Assembly (NCBI RefSeq): GCF_016811235.1 | Contig: NZ_JAFBID010000019.1 | Span: 29,701 to 93,700 of the forward strand | Origin: Microvirga arabica | Lineage (GTDB): Bacteria; Pseudomonadota; Alphaproteobacteria; Rhizobiales; Beijerinckiaceae | Reading direction: 5' to 3' | Length of the DNA stretch: 64,000 nucleotides | In this document: positions 44,006-52,987 of the stretch, one piece after another | How positions within the stretch are numbered: position 1 is the first letter of the stretch | How the letters are laid out: each line of letters begins with the position of its first letter | The notes under the pieces: generated by a model | Database searches by the model: none | The model's input: the letters and a program-made list of their open reading frames with translations, nothing else | Told to the model about the DNA's origin: nothing | Program-made: the position numbers and the translations under genes

Positions 44006-45634
44006 TCAGCCGCCGGTCGAAGGCGGGATCTCCTGCTCTTCTTGCTCGTCCTCGGGCGACCGGCTGACAGTTTCCGCAGGCTCGCGCAGGACATAGACCT
44101 TCCAGTCCTTCGTTTCCTTCTCAAGGTCGTAATGGTTGGACAGGTAGTCTGCATAGATCTGGCGCAAGCCTTCGGCAGTCGCGAATTCTATCGGCCATTT
44201 CGGCTCCATCACGACGCGGACGTCCTGAAAGAGTGTTTCAGGAGGGAGATGGTGGTGCTCGTTGATCGTGCGTCCCCAATGATGCCACGTGCTGTCGCCC
44301 CGCGGTGGCGCAAGGCCGAGACCTGCCGAGAAGGGGCCTACGAAATCGAGAACGTGGACTCGGTCAGCCTCAGTGCCAAGCGGAGAAAGGGCCCGAGCCC
44401 CGTCACCGAGGCTTTCAAGATAACGGGAGAAGACCGGGTAGTTGTCTTCCGTCCACAACTGCACGAGCCTCACGCGATCGAGTCTTGGCAAGGGCACCGC
44501 TTGACCCTGGCTCGTGGAGGCCAGAGCGGCATGAAGGCCAAGGGTTGCGGCATGATGGACGCTGCTGGGCAGGATGAAGGCAAGCAGCAGAAGTTGCGTG
44601 CCTGCGGCGAGGGATGAAGCCGTCCTGGTATCCGGTTGCGGCAGAGATCGAGCCAGCAGTTCCGCCGCGACGGCCGCGCCGGCAGGAAGGGTGACGATGC
44701 CCCAGACCTGAAAATTCTGCATGATCAGCATGTAGCCGGAGCCAGCGCAGAATCCGTAGAAGAGAAAGTCCCGGACACTCCGCGTGCGCCAGAGCGCGAG
44801 AGCGGCGAAGAGGGCAAACACAGTATATTCGGAGAGATTTCTGAGAAACACCGAGACGAGTTCATCCAATGACTTGAAGCTGCCGCTCACTCCACCCGCC
44901 AGAAGCAGATCGTCGATGTGGGCTTCGGTTGCATCCCAGAACGATTCAATCAGCAGACCGCCTGCCAGAACCATGCCGAATGCAGCCAATGCCCATCGCC
45001 GCTGCTGCGAGTCGAGCAGCATCAGGGTGAGAAAGCCGAGCGCCACCAATCCGTAGCTGAGCTTCATGTACAGCATGAGGAGCGTCAGCGAGGCCGCACA
45101 GACGGCATCGAGTACGCTTTGAAAGGGGCGGTGGTGGAGCGGCCGGAGGTACAGGATCAAAAGAAAGCCGAGAGCCGCCCAGCCGACTCGGTTGTAGAAC
45201 ATGCCGAAGGAGAGGCCGGCAATGCTCTCGCCCAAGTTGATGGGAACGGCTGCGACCAGGATCAGAAAGATGGAAAAGGGCAGGGCAATCGCAGGCCTCA
45301 GGCGCGAGCTGACGATATGGGCCGCGGCGAGTGCCATCATGAGAACCAGAAGAGCCATGCCGGTAGGCATGGCTCCGCCCAGGTGGCCGGAGATCCAGTA
45401 ACCCAGGGCCGGCACGTAATAGACGAGCGGGCCGAGGGCCGTATGGAAGTCCCGATTTGGGACCTGCCCTTCGCTCACGCGATGCACGCCATCGAGGAAG
45501 ATGAACAAATCGTTCAGGTAGCGTGTTGTGACCGTTTGGCCCGGCACGGCAAGCAGCAGGGCGCAGATTGCCGCCACAGCAATAATGAGCGCCGCCACGG
45601 ATGCCGGGCGTACCTTCGATACGTTCATGGTCAC
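44006..45634 (-). CDS. Large GT-C-like membrane protein, tandem copy 3
   Basis: A 542-aa polytopic membrane protein. After the first membrane helix comes the block PGQTVTTRYLNDLFIFLDG, then GQVPNRDFHTALGPLVYY, followed by about ten more helices and a soluble C-terminal domain of about 140 residues (DRVHVLDFVGPFSAGL.., PPETLFQDVRVVMEPKWP). The acidic first loop and NxDFHTxLGP element resemble GT-C glycosyltransferases, but I cannot name the family. It overlaps the upstream paralogue by 4 bases (GTGA); ATG 45628 is an alternative start. The C-terminus is acidic (EDEQEEQE). Confidence 0.82.
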   Translation of the reverse strand: MTMNVSKVRPASVAALIIAVAAICALLLAVPGQTVTTRYLNDLFIFLDGVHRVSEGQVPNRDFHTALGPLVYYVPALGYWISGHLGGAMPTGMALLVLMMALAAAHIVSSRLRPAIALPFSIFLILVAAVPINLGESIAGLSFGMFYNRVGWAALGFLLILYLRPLHHRPFQSVLDAVCAASLTLLMLYMKLSYGLVALGFLTLMLLDSQQRRWALAAFGMVLAGGLLIESFWDATEAHIDDLLLAGGVSGSFKSLDELVSVFLRNLSEYTVFALFAALALWRTRSVRDFLFYGFCAGSGYMLIMQNFQVWGIVTLPAGAAVAAELLARSLPQPDTRTASSLAAGTQLLLLAFILPSSVHHAATLGLHAALASTSQGQAVPLPRLDRVRLVQLWTEDNYPVFSRYLESLGDGARALSPLGTEADRVHVLDFVGPFSAGLGLAPPRGDSTWHHWGRTINEHHHLPPETLFQDVRVVMEPKWPIEFATAEGLRQIYADYLSNHYDLEKETKDWKVYVLREPAETVSRSPEDEQEEQEIPPSTGG

Positions 45635-47247
45635 ATTCCATCCCCAGCGCCAACACGGGATGGCTGCGCATGTTCCAGCGGTTGTCCGACGCTGCTGAGC
45701 ATGCTCGCTTCACGGCGCTTGTACACAGTCCATAGATCGGTACGGCGAATGGGATCAAATGCCTCTCGGATGTAAGCGCCGTAGAGATTGCGAAGCGGGA
45801 TGCCGTTGATGCCAGCCTTAGGCACCATCAGCACATCGACTTCTCCGAGCAACTGCTCCGGAGGCAGGTGGTGGACGTCGTTGACGTTGCGCCCCCAGTG
45901 GAGCCAGGCGTAGTCGCCACGAGAGGGCGGCAGGCTCATGCCCGCCGAAAAAGGATTGGCGAAATCCAGGACCGAGACGTTTTCGGGCTTTACGGGAAGT
46001 TCGTTCAGGAGCCGCGCGCCTTCGCGGACGCTCACGAGATAGTCGTCCATGAAACCGCGGTCGCCCGGCATCCAAAGACTGGTCAGCCTGAGTTCACCGA
46101 AACGAGGTAATCCGAAAGGCTCTCCCACTCGTGCCAGGGCTGCGACGGTATGAACGCCGAGCGCCATGAAGCAGTGAAGGGCTGTCGGCAGGAGAAAGGC
46201 CAGCAGCAAAAGCGGAGCCCCTCGGGCTAAGATCCCCCTCTCTTCCCGATTGTCGAGACGGCGGGAGCGCAGCAGCAACTCCGTCGCGACGGCCGCGCCG
46301 GAAAACACTGTCATGATGCCCCAGGGCTGAGAGTTCTGGCTCTGAATGATCAGGCCGGGACCCGCGCAAATTCCGAAGAACAACAGATCGCGAAGGCTGC
46401 GGGAGCGCCAAAGCACCAGGCCGGCGAAAATCCCCAGGATCACATAGTCAGCCAGATGGCGAATGAAAGCCAGCGACAGATCAACGATGCCGCGGCCTCC
46501 ACTCACCCGGCCAGCAAGCGCGAGATCCTGAAGATGAATGAGCGAGGATTGCCAGACGGCCTCGATGAGGAGCGCTGAGAGGAAGATCAGGCCTAAAGAC
46601 CACAGCACCCAACGACGCTGGCGGATGTCGAACAGCATGAAGGCGATAAAGGCGAGCGCCACGAGACCATAGGTGGCTTTGGTGTAGAGCATGCTCAAGG
46701 TGAGAACCGCAGCGCAGAGTGCGTCGAGCAGATTTTGACGGCCGCGGATCTGCCTGGGCTCAAGATACATCACGAGAAGGAGGCTGAGAGCGGCCCATCC
46801 GATCCGGTTGTAGAACATTGCAAACGAGAGGGATGCGATGCTCTCGCCGAGATTCATGGGAACGGCCACGATCAGGAGCAGGAACACCCCATAGGGAATT
46901 GCCACCACCGGCTGGAGCCGGGAACCGAGGATGTGGATCATCGGCAGGGCAAGCGCGACGGTCATGGCCGCCATGGCTGCCGGCATCGCGCCGCCCATGC
47001 TGCCGGAGATCCAGTATCCGAGAGCCGGCACATAGAAGGAGAGTGGGCCCAGGGCGCTGTGGAAGTCGCGGTTGGGAACCTGCCCGGACGCAATCCGATG
47101 TACACCGTCGAGAAAGATGAACAGGTCGTTGAGATAGGCGGTTGTGACCGTCTGGCCCGGCAGCGCGAGGAGCAGCCCAAAAGCGGCCGCCGCACAGAGG
47201 AGCGTGCCGGATGTCCAGGGTATCGGCCGTTCGGAGTGCGCCGTCAT
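45631..47247 (-). CDS. Large GT-C-like membrane protein, tandem copy 2
   Basis: A 538-aa paralogue of its two neighbours. Shared blocks: LPGQTVTTAYLNDLFIFLDG, GQVPNRDFHSALGPLSFY, NLGESIASLSFAMFYNRIGW (second large loop) and a C-terminal domain with VLDFANPFSAGMSLPPSRGDY. The conservation of the first two loops across all three copies marks the likely catalytic face. It overlaps both neighbours by 4 bases, so the three are made together. Its sugar donor is probably the product of the DprE genes upstream. Confidence 0.82.
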   Translation of the reverse strand: MTAHSERPIPWTSGTLLCAAAAFGLLLALPGQTVTTAYLNDLFIFLDGVHRIASGQVPNRDFHSALGPLSFYVPALGYWISGSMGGAMPAAMAAMTVALALPMIHILGSRLQPVVAIPYGVFLLLIVAVPMNLGESIASLSFAMFYNRIGWAALSLLLVMYLEPRQIRGRQNLLDALCAAVLTLSMLYTKATYGLVALAFIAFMLFDIRQRRWVLWSLGLIFLSALLIEAVWQSSLIHLQDLALAGRVSGGRGIVDLSLAFIRHLADYVILGIFAGLVLWRSRSLRDLLFFGICAGPGLIIQSQNSQPWGIMTVFSGAAVATELLLRSRRLDNREERGILARGAPLLLLAFLLPTALHCFMALGVHTVAALARVGEPFGLPRFGELRLTSLWMPGDRGFMDDYLVSVREGARLLNELPVKPENVSVLDFANPFSAGMSLPPSRGDYAWLHWGRNVNDVHHLPPEQLLGEVDVLMVPKAGINGIPLRNLYGAYIREAFDPIRRTDLWTVYKRREASMLSSVGQPLEHAQPSRVGAGDGM

Positions 47248-48860
47248 GAACGGCCGTCCAGGTGCAAGGCAGCCTCAGGGATCGAGGGAGCGCGGCGCCG
47301 ATGCAGCTTCCAATGCTGCGTCTCGCCGGCGGCGTCGAAATGGGCTGCGATGTAGGGACCGTAGATAGCTTGAAGCTGTGGCAGCGGTCCTTTCGCAGCA
47401 TCCGGGCTGTCGGAGAGTTTCCGCTCCATCACGAGCTGCACATCGGCCAGCAGCGTCTCAGGCGGGATATAGCTCGTGTTGCCGAGGGTGCGGTCCCATT
47501 GCAGCCAGGGCGTATCGCCTCGCGCCGGGGGAGCGTTGAGCGCCATCGAGAATGCGTTACCCTGATCGAGCACGAAGATCCGGCTCGGCTTCGGCTCAAG
47601 CTGCGATAATGCGTTAAATCCGTCACGCAGAACCTCGTGATAGGCAGTGGCTGTATCGTAGTCGCTCCATGTCCAGAGGTTCGCGACTCGGATTTGCTCC
47701 ATATTGGGAAGCGGGACAGCGATGCCTGCCCTGACACTCGCGGCAGCCGTGTGAAGGCCGAGTGCCGCCAGGCAGTAAATAATAGTGGGCAGCACGACGG
47801 CAAGGAAGAGCAGCCTCGCGCCCGCGGCCGTCGACCAGCTCCCATGATCGACCCCTTGTGGTCGGCGGCTCTCAGATCGTAGAATCGTCTCTGCAGCGAC
47901 AGCCGCCGCGCCATGAAGCATGATGATGCCCCAGGCCTGAAAGTTCTGATTGATGATCAGAAACCCTGCTACGGCACAAAAGGCATAGAACAGCAGATCC
48001 CTAACGCTGCGGGTGCGGTACAGGGCTATCCCGGCGAACAGGAACAGCAGAATATAGTCCGTGAGGTTCACGAGGATGTGATCCACGATCTGCCCCCAGG
48101 TGCCCCGCAGCCCGCCGTCCAAAGCAAATGCCAGCCGCAGATCAGCCAGATGAGCCAGTGACGATTGCCAGATGAGTTCGATGCTCAACGCAGCGAGGAG
48201 TGTAGCTCCCATGGCACCGGCAGACCAGCGGCGTTGCTGCCGGTCGGAGAGCACGAGCAGAGGAAACGCGAGCGCCACAACCCCATAGCTGAGCTTCGTG
48301 TAGAGCATCAGCAGAGTCAGAACAGTTGCGCAGGCCGTATCCAGGATGGTCTGCCGGCGATCGATGCGGACCGGGCGGAGATACATCACGAGGAGCACGC
48401 CCAAGGCAGCCCAGCCGATCCGGTTGTAGAACTTGGCGAAAGACAGGGAGGTGATGCCCTCGCCGAGATTGACGGGCACCGCCAGGATCAGGAGCAGGAA
48501 GAGCCCGTATGGGATGGCAATGAAAGGATGAAGCCGCGAGCTGAGAACATGCGCCATTGGCAGGGCGACCAGAAGAGTGATCAGGGCCATGGCAGTGGGC
48601 ATGGTTCCGCCGAGCGTTCCCGATAGAGCGTAACCTGCAGCCGTCAGATAATAAGCAAAAGGACCCAGAGGCGTGTGAAAATCCTGGTTCGGCACCTGGC
48701 CTGCGGCAACCCGGTAGGCACCATCCAGAATGACGAAGAGATCGTTCAGGTAGCGCGTCGTGACGGTTTGTCCGGGCAGGGCGAGTAGCAGGGCAAGGAG
48801 GGCCGCGGCTACGAGCAGAATCGGACCCACCTTCATGGGGCGCTCAGTCCAGAGCCGCAT
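47244..48860 (-). CDS. Large GT-C-like membrane protein, tandem copy 1
   Basis: A 538-aa member of the tandem trio and first of the three to be translated. LPGQTVTTRYLNDLFVILDG and GQVPNQDFHTPLGPFAYY carry the conserved first-loop residues; NLGEGITSLSFAKFYNRIGW follows, then a C-terminal soluble domain (IFVLDQGNAFSMALNAPPARG). GGAGG lies 9 bases before ATG 48860. It begins 26 bases after the dprE2-like gene, in the same operon. In mycobacteria the corresponding position downstream of dprE2 is taken by GT-C arabinosyltransferases (AftA, Emb), which supports a transferase role. Confidence 0.84.
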   Translation of the reverse strand: MRLWTERPMKVGPILLVAAALLALLLALPGQTVTTRYLNDLFVILDGAYRVAAGQVPNQDFHTPLGPFAYYLTAAGYALSGTLGGTMPTAMALITLLVALPMAHVLSSRLHPFIAIPYGLFLLLILAVPVNLGEGITSLSFAKFYNRIGWAALGVLLVMYLRPVRIDRRQTILDTACATVLTLLMLYTKLSYGVVALAFPLLVLSDRQQRRWSAGAMGATLLAALSIELIWQSSLAHLADLRLAFALDGGLRGTWGQIVDHILVNLTDYILLFLFAGIALYRTRSVRDLLFYAFCAVAGFLIINQNFQAWGIIMLHGAAAVAAETILRSESRRPQGVDHGSWSTAAGARLLFLAVVLPTIIYCLAALGLHTAAASVRAGIAVPLPNMEQIRVANLWTWSDYDTATAYHEVLRDGFNALSQLEPKPSRIFVLDQGNAFSMALNAPPARGDTPWLQWDRTLGNTSYIPPETLLADVQLVMERKLSDSPDAAKGPLPQLQAIYGPYIAAHFDAAGETQHWKLHRRRAPSIPEAALHLDGRS

Positions 48861-48886
48861 GGTTCCTGTCCTCCGTGCGTCAGGTT

Positions 48887-49630
48887 TTAGAGGCGCAAGC
48901 GCTTGAAGAAACGCTCGGGAATGCTCCCGATCGCCATCATGACGGGGCGCCAGATCGGGCGCACGTAAATTACGTCACGGCCGCTCTTCTCGGCTGCCGC
49001 GAAGATGGCGCGTCCGACCTCGCCGGGCTCCGCGGTCAGAACAGGAGGCAGCTTCATGCCGGCCGTCATCTGCGTGCGCACGAAACCGGGCTTGACCGTC
49101 ACCACCCGCAGGCCCTTGGGCGCCAAGCGGTTGCGGAGGCCTGACAGAAACGCGGTAAAGCCCGCCTTGGCGGCGCCGTACAGATAGTTGGATCCACGAC
49201 CGCGATCGCCCGCCACGGAACTTACGCCCACGAGGGTGCCGGATCCACGTGCCAGGAAACGCTCCGCAAACAATCCGAGCAGGAGCGCCGGGCCCTCGAA
49301 GTTGGTTCGCAGCAGGAGGGATGCGTGGACCATATCGGTCTGGCCCTTCGCCTGATCACCCAGTTCGCCGACGACGCACACCACCGTATCCGGCAGTGTC
49401 GGCAGGCTGTTGGTAAAGCTGTCGAAACTGCCGGTGTCGAGAATGTCGAGCCTGTGCACGGTCACCTCAGTGCCGGTACGGGCACGGATATCGTCGGCGT
49501 TGCGACGGGCTTCCTCCTCGTTCCGGGCGGCGAGCTGCACGTACCATCCGGCTTGAGCGTAGTGAAGTGCCGTGGCGCGCCCGATATCGGAGGTGCCGCC
49601 GACCAGGAGAAGGGTTTTCGAAGGTTGCAT
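48887..49630 (-). CDS. dprE2: DprE2-like SDR: decaprenylphosphoryl-2-keto-ribose reductase
   Basis: A 247-aa SDR with cofactor loop LLVGGTSDIGRATA (residues about 8-21), active-site serine in GVSSVAGDRG and YLYGAAKAGF carrying YxxxK intact. The partner of DprE1 reduces the 2-keto intermediate to decaprenylphosphoryl-arabinose with NADH. Assignment rests mainly on its position one base after the dprE1-like stop (TGATG) and on the GGTSDIG motif shared with mycobacterial DprE2. Generic SDR function cannot be excluded by sequence alone. Inner-membrane-associated, cytosolic or periplasmic location is not readable. Confidence 0.88.
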   Translation of the reverse strand: MQPSKTLLLVGGTSDIGRATALHYAQAGWYVQLAARNEEEARRNADDIRARTGTEVTVHRLDILDTGSFDSFTNSLPTLPDTVVCVVGELGDQAKGQTDMVHASLLLRTNFEGPALLLGLFAERFLARGSGTLVGVSSVAGDRGRGSNYLYGAAKAGFTAFLSGLRNRLAPKGLRVVTVKPGFVRTQMTAGMKLPPVLTAEPGEVGRAIFAAAEKSGRDVIYVRPIWRPVMMAIGSIPERFFKRLRL

Positions 49631-50964
49631 CAGATGCCCAGCCGTACCGACAGACGCGAAGAAATCCGGTCGGTCGCCCCGATGGCCCGCCGCAGGTCGC
49701 GAAAGCGGGACAATCCAGGATAACCGGCCTCGAAGGTTGCAGGCGATTGCCGTGCGTCCTTGGCTAGATAGAGCCGCCCCCCGGCTTCGACCACCAAGCG
49801 GTCAAGCTCATTGAGCAGGGGGAAAACATCGTCGCTCACAGGTAGGTCGAGGGTCAGAGTGAAGCCTTCGAGCGGGAACGAGAGATCGCCATGGCTTGCG
49901 CCCAGCTGCTTGAGCACGGCTAGGAAAGACGCGTTGTCGTGCTTGGAGACGCGCTCAAGCATGCTGCCCAGAACCGCTTGCGCCTGCGCCGTGGGGATGA
50001 CGCATTGATACTGCAGGAAGCCGCGCCGCCCATATATCCGGTTCCAACTGCTGATCCCATCGAGGGGAAAGAAATAGGGGTTCCAATGAACCAGGAAAGG
50101 ATAGCCGGATTTCACCGCTCCTGCCCGGAAGTACAGTTCGTTGAAGGCGGACACCGACAAGCGGTTGAGGGTGAAGGAGGGCAGCTCGAGCGGAACGCCC
50201 AGGCTACCGAGCTTGGAAGGGGGATAGGGCTCGGCTCCAGGCCGTAGGGCATCGATGTCGCGCCGAGTGGCATGCTCCGCCGCAAAGACCAGCGAACGGC
50301 CCAGCGAAGCGCCACTGGCCAGGCAGTCGATCCAGGCTACCGAATAGGTGGCGCGGCTCGTCTCCTGCAGGGCTCGGATGGCGCCGTCGAGATTGCGAGC
50401 AACGGTGGTTGTCTGGCGCATCCACCCGGTCTCGGTGGGCCGGAGGCGGAAGGTGGCATCGAGGATGGTGCCCGTGAGCCCCATCCCGCCGATTGTAGCC
50501 GACAGGAGCTCGGGATTTTCATCACGGGAGCAGGTGACGACGCCTCCATCCGGCAGGGCCAGGGTCAGGCTTTCCACGTGGTCGCCGAACCCGCCGTCCC
50601 GATGGTGGTTCTTGCCGTGAACATCCGAGGCGATCATGCCCCCGATGGTGACGAACTTGGTGCCCGGCACGACGGGAGGAAAGAAGCCTCTGGGGACAAC
50701 AACATCGAGCAGGTCGGAGAGGAGGACGCCTGCTTCCACCTGGATGCGGCCTGTCGCCTGATCGAAGGCCCGGATGCGATCAAGCCCCTGGGTCATGAGG
50801 GTGACCCGCTCTCCGATGGCGGCATCGCCATAGGCGCGACCATTGCCGCGGGCCACCAGCCCGGTCCGGGAGGCCATCAGGGAGGGGAGGGCTTTGGGGG
50901 ACGCGGGGCTGAGTGTCTCTGACGGATGGCGGGGGTAGCGTCCCCAACCGGCGAGTTCCGTCAT
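49630..50964 (-). CDS. dprE1: DprE1-like FAD oxidase: decaprenylphosphoryl-ribose 2'-oxidase
   Basis: A 444-aa FAD-linked oxidoreductase of the VAO fold. FAD-binding features: ARGNGRAYGDAA (residues 38-49), VTIGGMIASDVHGKNHH (105-121). The C-terminal substrate domain matches mycobacterial DprE1 closely: WNPYFFPLDGISSWNRIYG, GFLQYQCVIPT, and LYLAKDARQ with the catalytic lysine at K402. The cysteine that benzothiazinones attack in M. tuberculosis (C387) corresponds to T371 here (GFTLTLDLPV). AAGGAG precedes ATG 50964, which overlaps gtrA by 4 bases. The enzyme oxidises the 2'-hydroxyl of polyprenyl-phosphoryl ribose. Confidence 0.92.
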   Translation of the reverse strand: MTELAGWGRYPRHPSETLSPASPKALPSLMASRTGLVARGNGRAYGDAAIGERVTLMTQGLDRIRAFDQATGRIQVEAGVLLSDLLDVVVPRGFFPPVVPGTKFVTIGGMIASDVHGKNHHRDGGFGDHVESLTLALPDGGVVTCSRDENPELLSATIGGMGLTGTILDATFRLRPTETGWMRQTTTVARNLDGAIRALQETSRATYSVAWIDCLASGASLGRSLVFAAEHATRRDIDALRPGAEPYPPSKLGSLGVPLELPSFTLNRLSVSAFNELYFRAGAVKSGYPFLVHWNPYFFPLDGISSWNRIYGRRGFLQYQCVIPTAQAQAVLGSMLERVSKHDNASFLAVLKQLGASHGDLSFPLEGFTLTLDLPVSDDVFPLLNELDRLVVEAGGRLYLAKDARQSPATFEAGYPGLSRFRDLRRAIGATDRISSRLSVRLGI

Positions 50965-51353
50965 GCCTGTCGCTCCTTGAACACGAAGGTTCGATCCAGA
51001 ATGAACTTGGCGGCATAGCCGATGGCAAGTCCAATCACCGCGCCGGTATATTTTGCCAGATCCGTCTTCCAGATCATCCAGAAGGCGACCTCGAAACCCC
51101 AGAAGACCAGGGTGGTCAGGACGCTGAAGGCACCATAGAGGGTGATCTTCTGGAACTCCTGCCGATGACCGCCATAGTCATCGTCGAACACCCACTTCTT
51201 GTCGAGCACGTATTTGAGGATGAAGCCGGCGGCCGTTCCCATCAGGATCGATAGAGCCAAGGGGGCAACCGGCGCGATCCGGATGACGATCTCCTGGGTG
51301 ACCAGATTGACCAGCGTCGCGATGACGGCGAACAGAACATAGCGGACGAACAT
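50961..51353 (-). CDS. GtrA-family small membrane protein
   Basis: A 130-aa protein with four membrane segments, the GtrA fold: ATLVNLVTQEIVI in the first, FILKYVLDKKWVF after the second and FILDRTFVF at the end. GtrA proteins are proposed flippases or anchors for polyprenyl-linked sugars. In M. tuberculosis a GtrA protein (Rv3789) sits directly beside dprE1, the same arrangement as here. ATG 51353 has GGAGG at 6 bases; ATG 51356 is the alternative. Its 3' end overlaps dprE1 by 4 bases. Confidence 0.9.
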   Translation of the reverse strand: MFVRYVLFAVIATLVNLVTQEIVIRIAPVAPLALSILMGTAAGFILKYVLDKKWVFDDDYGGHRQEFQKITLYGAFSVLTTLVFWGFEVAFWMIWKTDLAKYTGAVIGLAIGYAAKFILDRTFVFKERQA

Positions 51354-51436
51354 CATCGTCCTCCATCTCCCTTGAGGTTTCGAAGAATTGCTCGAAAAGG
51401 GCTTGTGCCCTCGATCGCTTGCCGATGGGACATGGA

Positions 51437-52987
51437 CTAGACGGCAGCCACGATCAGGGCGAAGGCGGCAGCCACCGTCAGAAGACTGCCCCTGTCCTTG
51501 ATAGCAAACACCACGGGATCGTCATCCATGATCCGCCGCCCGGCGAGCATCAGGGCACGGGCAATCCAGAACATCAGAAGCGGGCCCACGAGCCAGAGGA
51601 GCTGAGGGCGCGAATAGAGCTCGTTCACGCTGTCGCTTGAGATATAGAGCGCCAGGATCGTGACCGCGTTGAAACCGGCCGCCGCAGCCAGGGCCGCCAC
51701 GATGTCCAGATCGCTGTTCTTGTAGTCACGGCTTGTCGGATCCGGGAGGTTGGCGTCCCGCCGGGCCGCCAGTTCCACGTAGCGCTTGATCAGGGCCAGA
51801 GACATGAAGATCATCATGCTGAAGGCAATCAGCCATTCCGACACAGCGACAGAGGCCGCAACGGCGCCGCCGATCACCCTAACCGAGTAAAGGCCTGCCA
51901 GGGTGATTACGTCGACCACCATCATGCGCTTGAGCACGAAGGAATAGGCGGTGGTGAGGGCAAAGTAGCCGAGCAGCACTCCTAGAAACGGCAGCGACAC
52001 CGCTGACCCGACAGCCAAGGCTGCGAGGAAGAGAACCGGGATGGCGATCGCGCCGTGCATCAGGGGAATGGCGCCGCTCGGCAGGGGACGCCTGCATTTG
52101 CTGCGATGCCCCCGATCATCCTGCAGATCCACAAGATCGTTGAGGATGTAGATGCTCGAGGCGCAGAGCGAGAAGGCGACGAACGCCAGCAGGGCCTGGG
52201 TGACGGCTTCAAGCGTGAAGAGATGAGCCGCCAGGAGCGGTAGGAAGATGAGCGTGTTCTTGGCATATTGATGCATGCGCAGCATCTTGGCCCAGGTCCG
52301 CCACGTCGGGTGCGTATGGGTCAGGTGCTCTGCATCGGGGCATTGGCGGGCAAGCCTTTTTCGCACCCCGGCAGGGGTGCGGATGGCAATCGACCTGTCA
52401 GCCTTCTCCCAGACAGGGAGATCGGCGGCATCATTGCCGACATAGTCGAAACCGCGCTCCCCAAAGGCCTCGACGAGCTGCTGAGCTTTCCTATGGCCGG
52501 CCAGATTGGTGGTCTCGTTGGACGCGAACCATCCGGTAAAAAGGCCGAGGTGATCGGCGATGCTCTCCACCAAACGCTGATGGCTGGCGGAAGCGAGGTA
52601 AACCGGGCGTCCTTCAGCTCTGGCCTTCCGGATGAGGCTCAGGACCTCTGGGTCGTAGGGCAACGTTCCCGGATCGAAATCGACGGGTTCGGACAGGCGG
52701 TGCTTCAGGGCGGCCTTGCCACGGGAGAGCGCCATCAGCATGTCGACAATGGATTGCGGACGGCGGCCTAGCTCCGAGAAGGCGGTCTCAATCAGCAGGT
52801 CGGAGGCAATCAGGGTGCCGTCGAGATCCACCACGAGAGGACGAGATCCCTCCTGCTTGGGCGTTTCGATCTCAAGGGTTGTCCAATGCGCCTCATCCCT
52901 TTCATACTGGCGCTCGGAACGCTCATGAGTGCGGAGATTGCGGGCACGCTGGGGCAAGGTCTGCGATTTGAGTTCAGATTGCACCAA
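51437..52987 (-). CDS. HAD phosphatase-UbiA prenyltransferase fusion, DPPR synthase-like
   Basis: A 516-aa fusion. Residues about 48-215 are a HAD hydrolase: nucleophile VVDLDGTLIASD (D54, D56), LASAS (motif II), RKAQQ (motif III lysine) and GNDAADLPVW (motif IV). Residues about 230-515 are a UbiA-type integral membrane transferase with ILNDLVDLQDDRGH (D284, D287, D290/291) and DVITLAGLYSVRVIGG. The RMHQYAKNTLIFLPLL start of the UbiA part matches decaprenyl-phosphate phosphoribosyltransferase (Rv3806c). It would transfer phosphoribose from PRPP to a polyprenyl phosphate, and the HAD part could remove the 5-phosphate. The start is TTG 52987 (GTG 52984 close by), with GGGAG upstream. Confidence 0.88.
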   Translation of the reverse strand: MVQSELKSQTLPQRARNLRTHERSERQYERDEAHWTTLEIETPKQEGSRPLVVDLDGTLIASDLLIETAFSELGRRPQSIVDMLMALSRGKAALKHRLSEPVDFDPGTLPYDPEVLSLIRKARAEGRPVYLASASHQRLVESIADHLGLFTGWFASNETTNLAGHRKAQQLVEAFGERGFDYVGNDAADLPVWEKADRSIAIRTPAGVRKRLARQCPDAEHLTHTHPTWRTWAKMLRMHQYAKNTLIFLPLLAAHLFTLEAVTQALLAFVAFSLCASSIYILNDLVDLQDDRGHRSKCRRPLPSGAIPLMHGAIAIPVLFLAALAVGSAVSLPFLGVLLGYFALTTAYSFVLKRMMVVDVITLAGLYSVRVIGGAVAASVAVSEWLIAFSMMIFMSLALIKRYVELAARRDANLPDPTSRDYKNSDLDIVAALAAAAGFNAVTILALYISSDSVNELYSRPQLLWLVGPLLMFWIARALMLAGRRIMDDDPVVFAIKDRGSLLTVAAAFALIVAAV

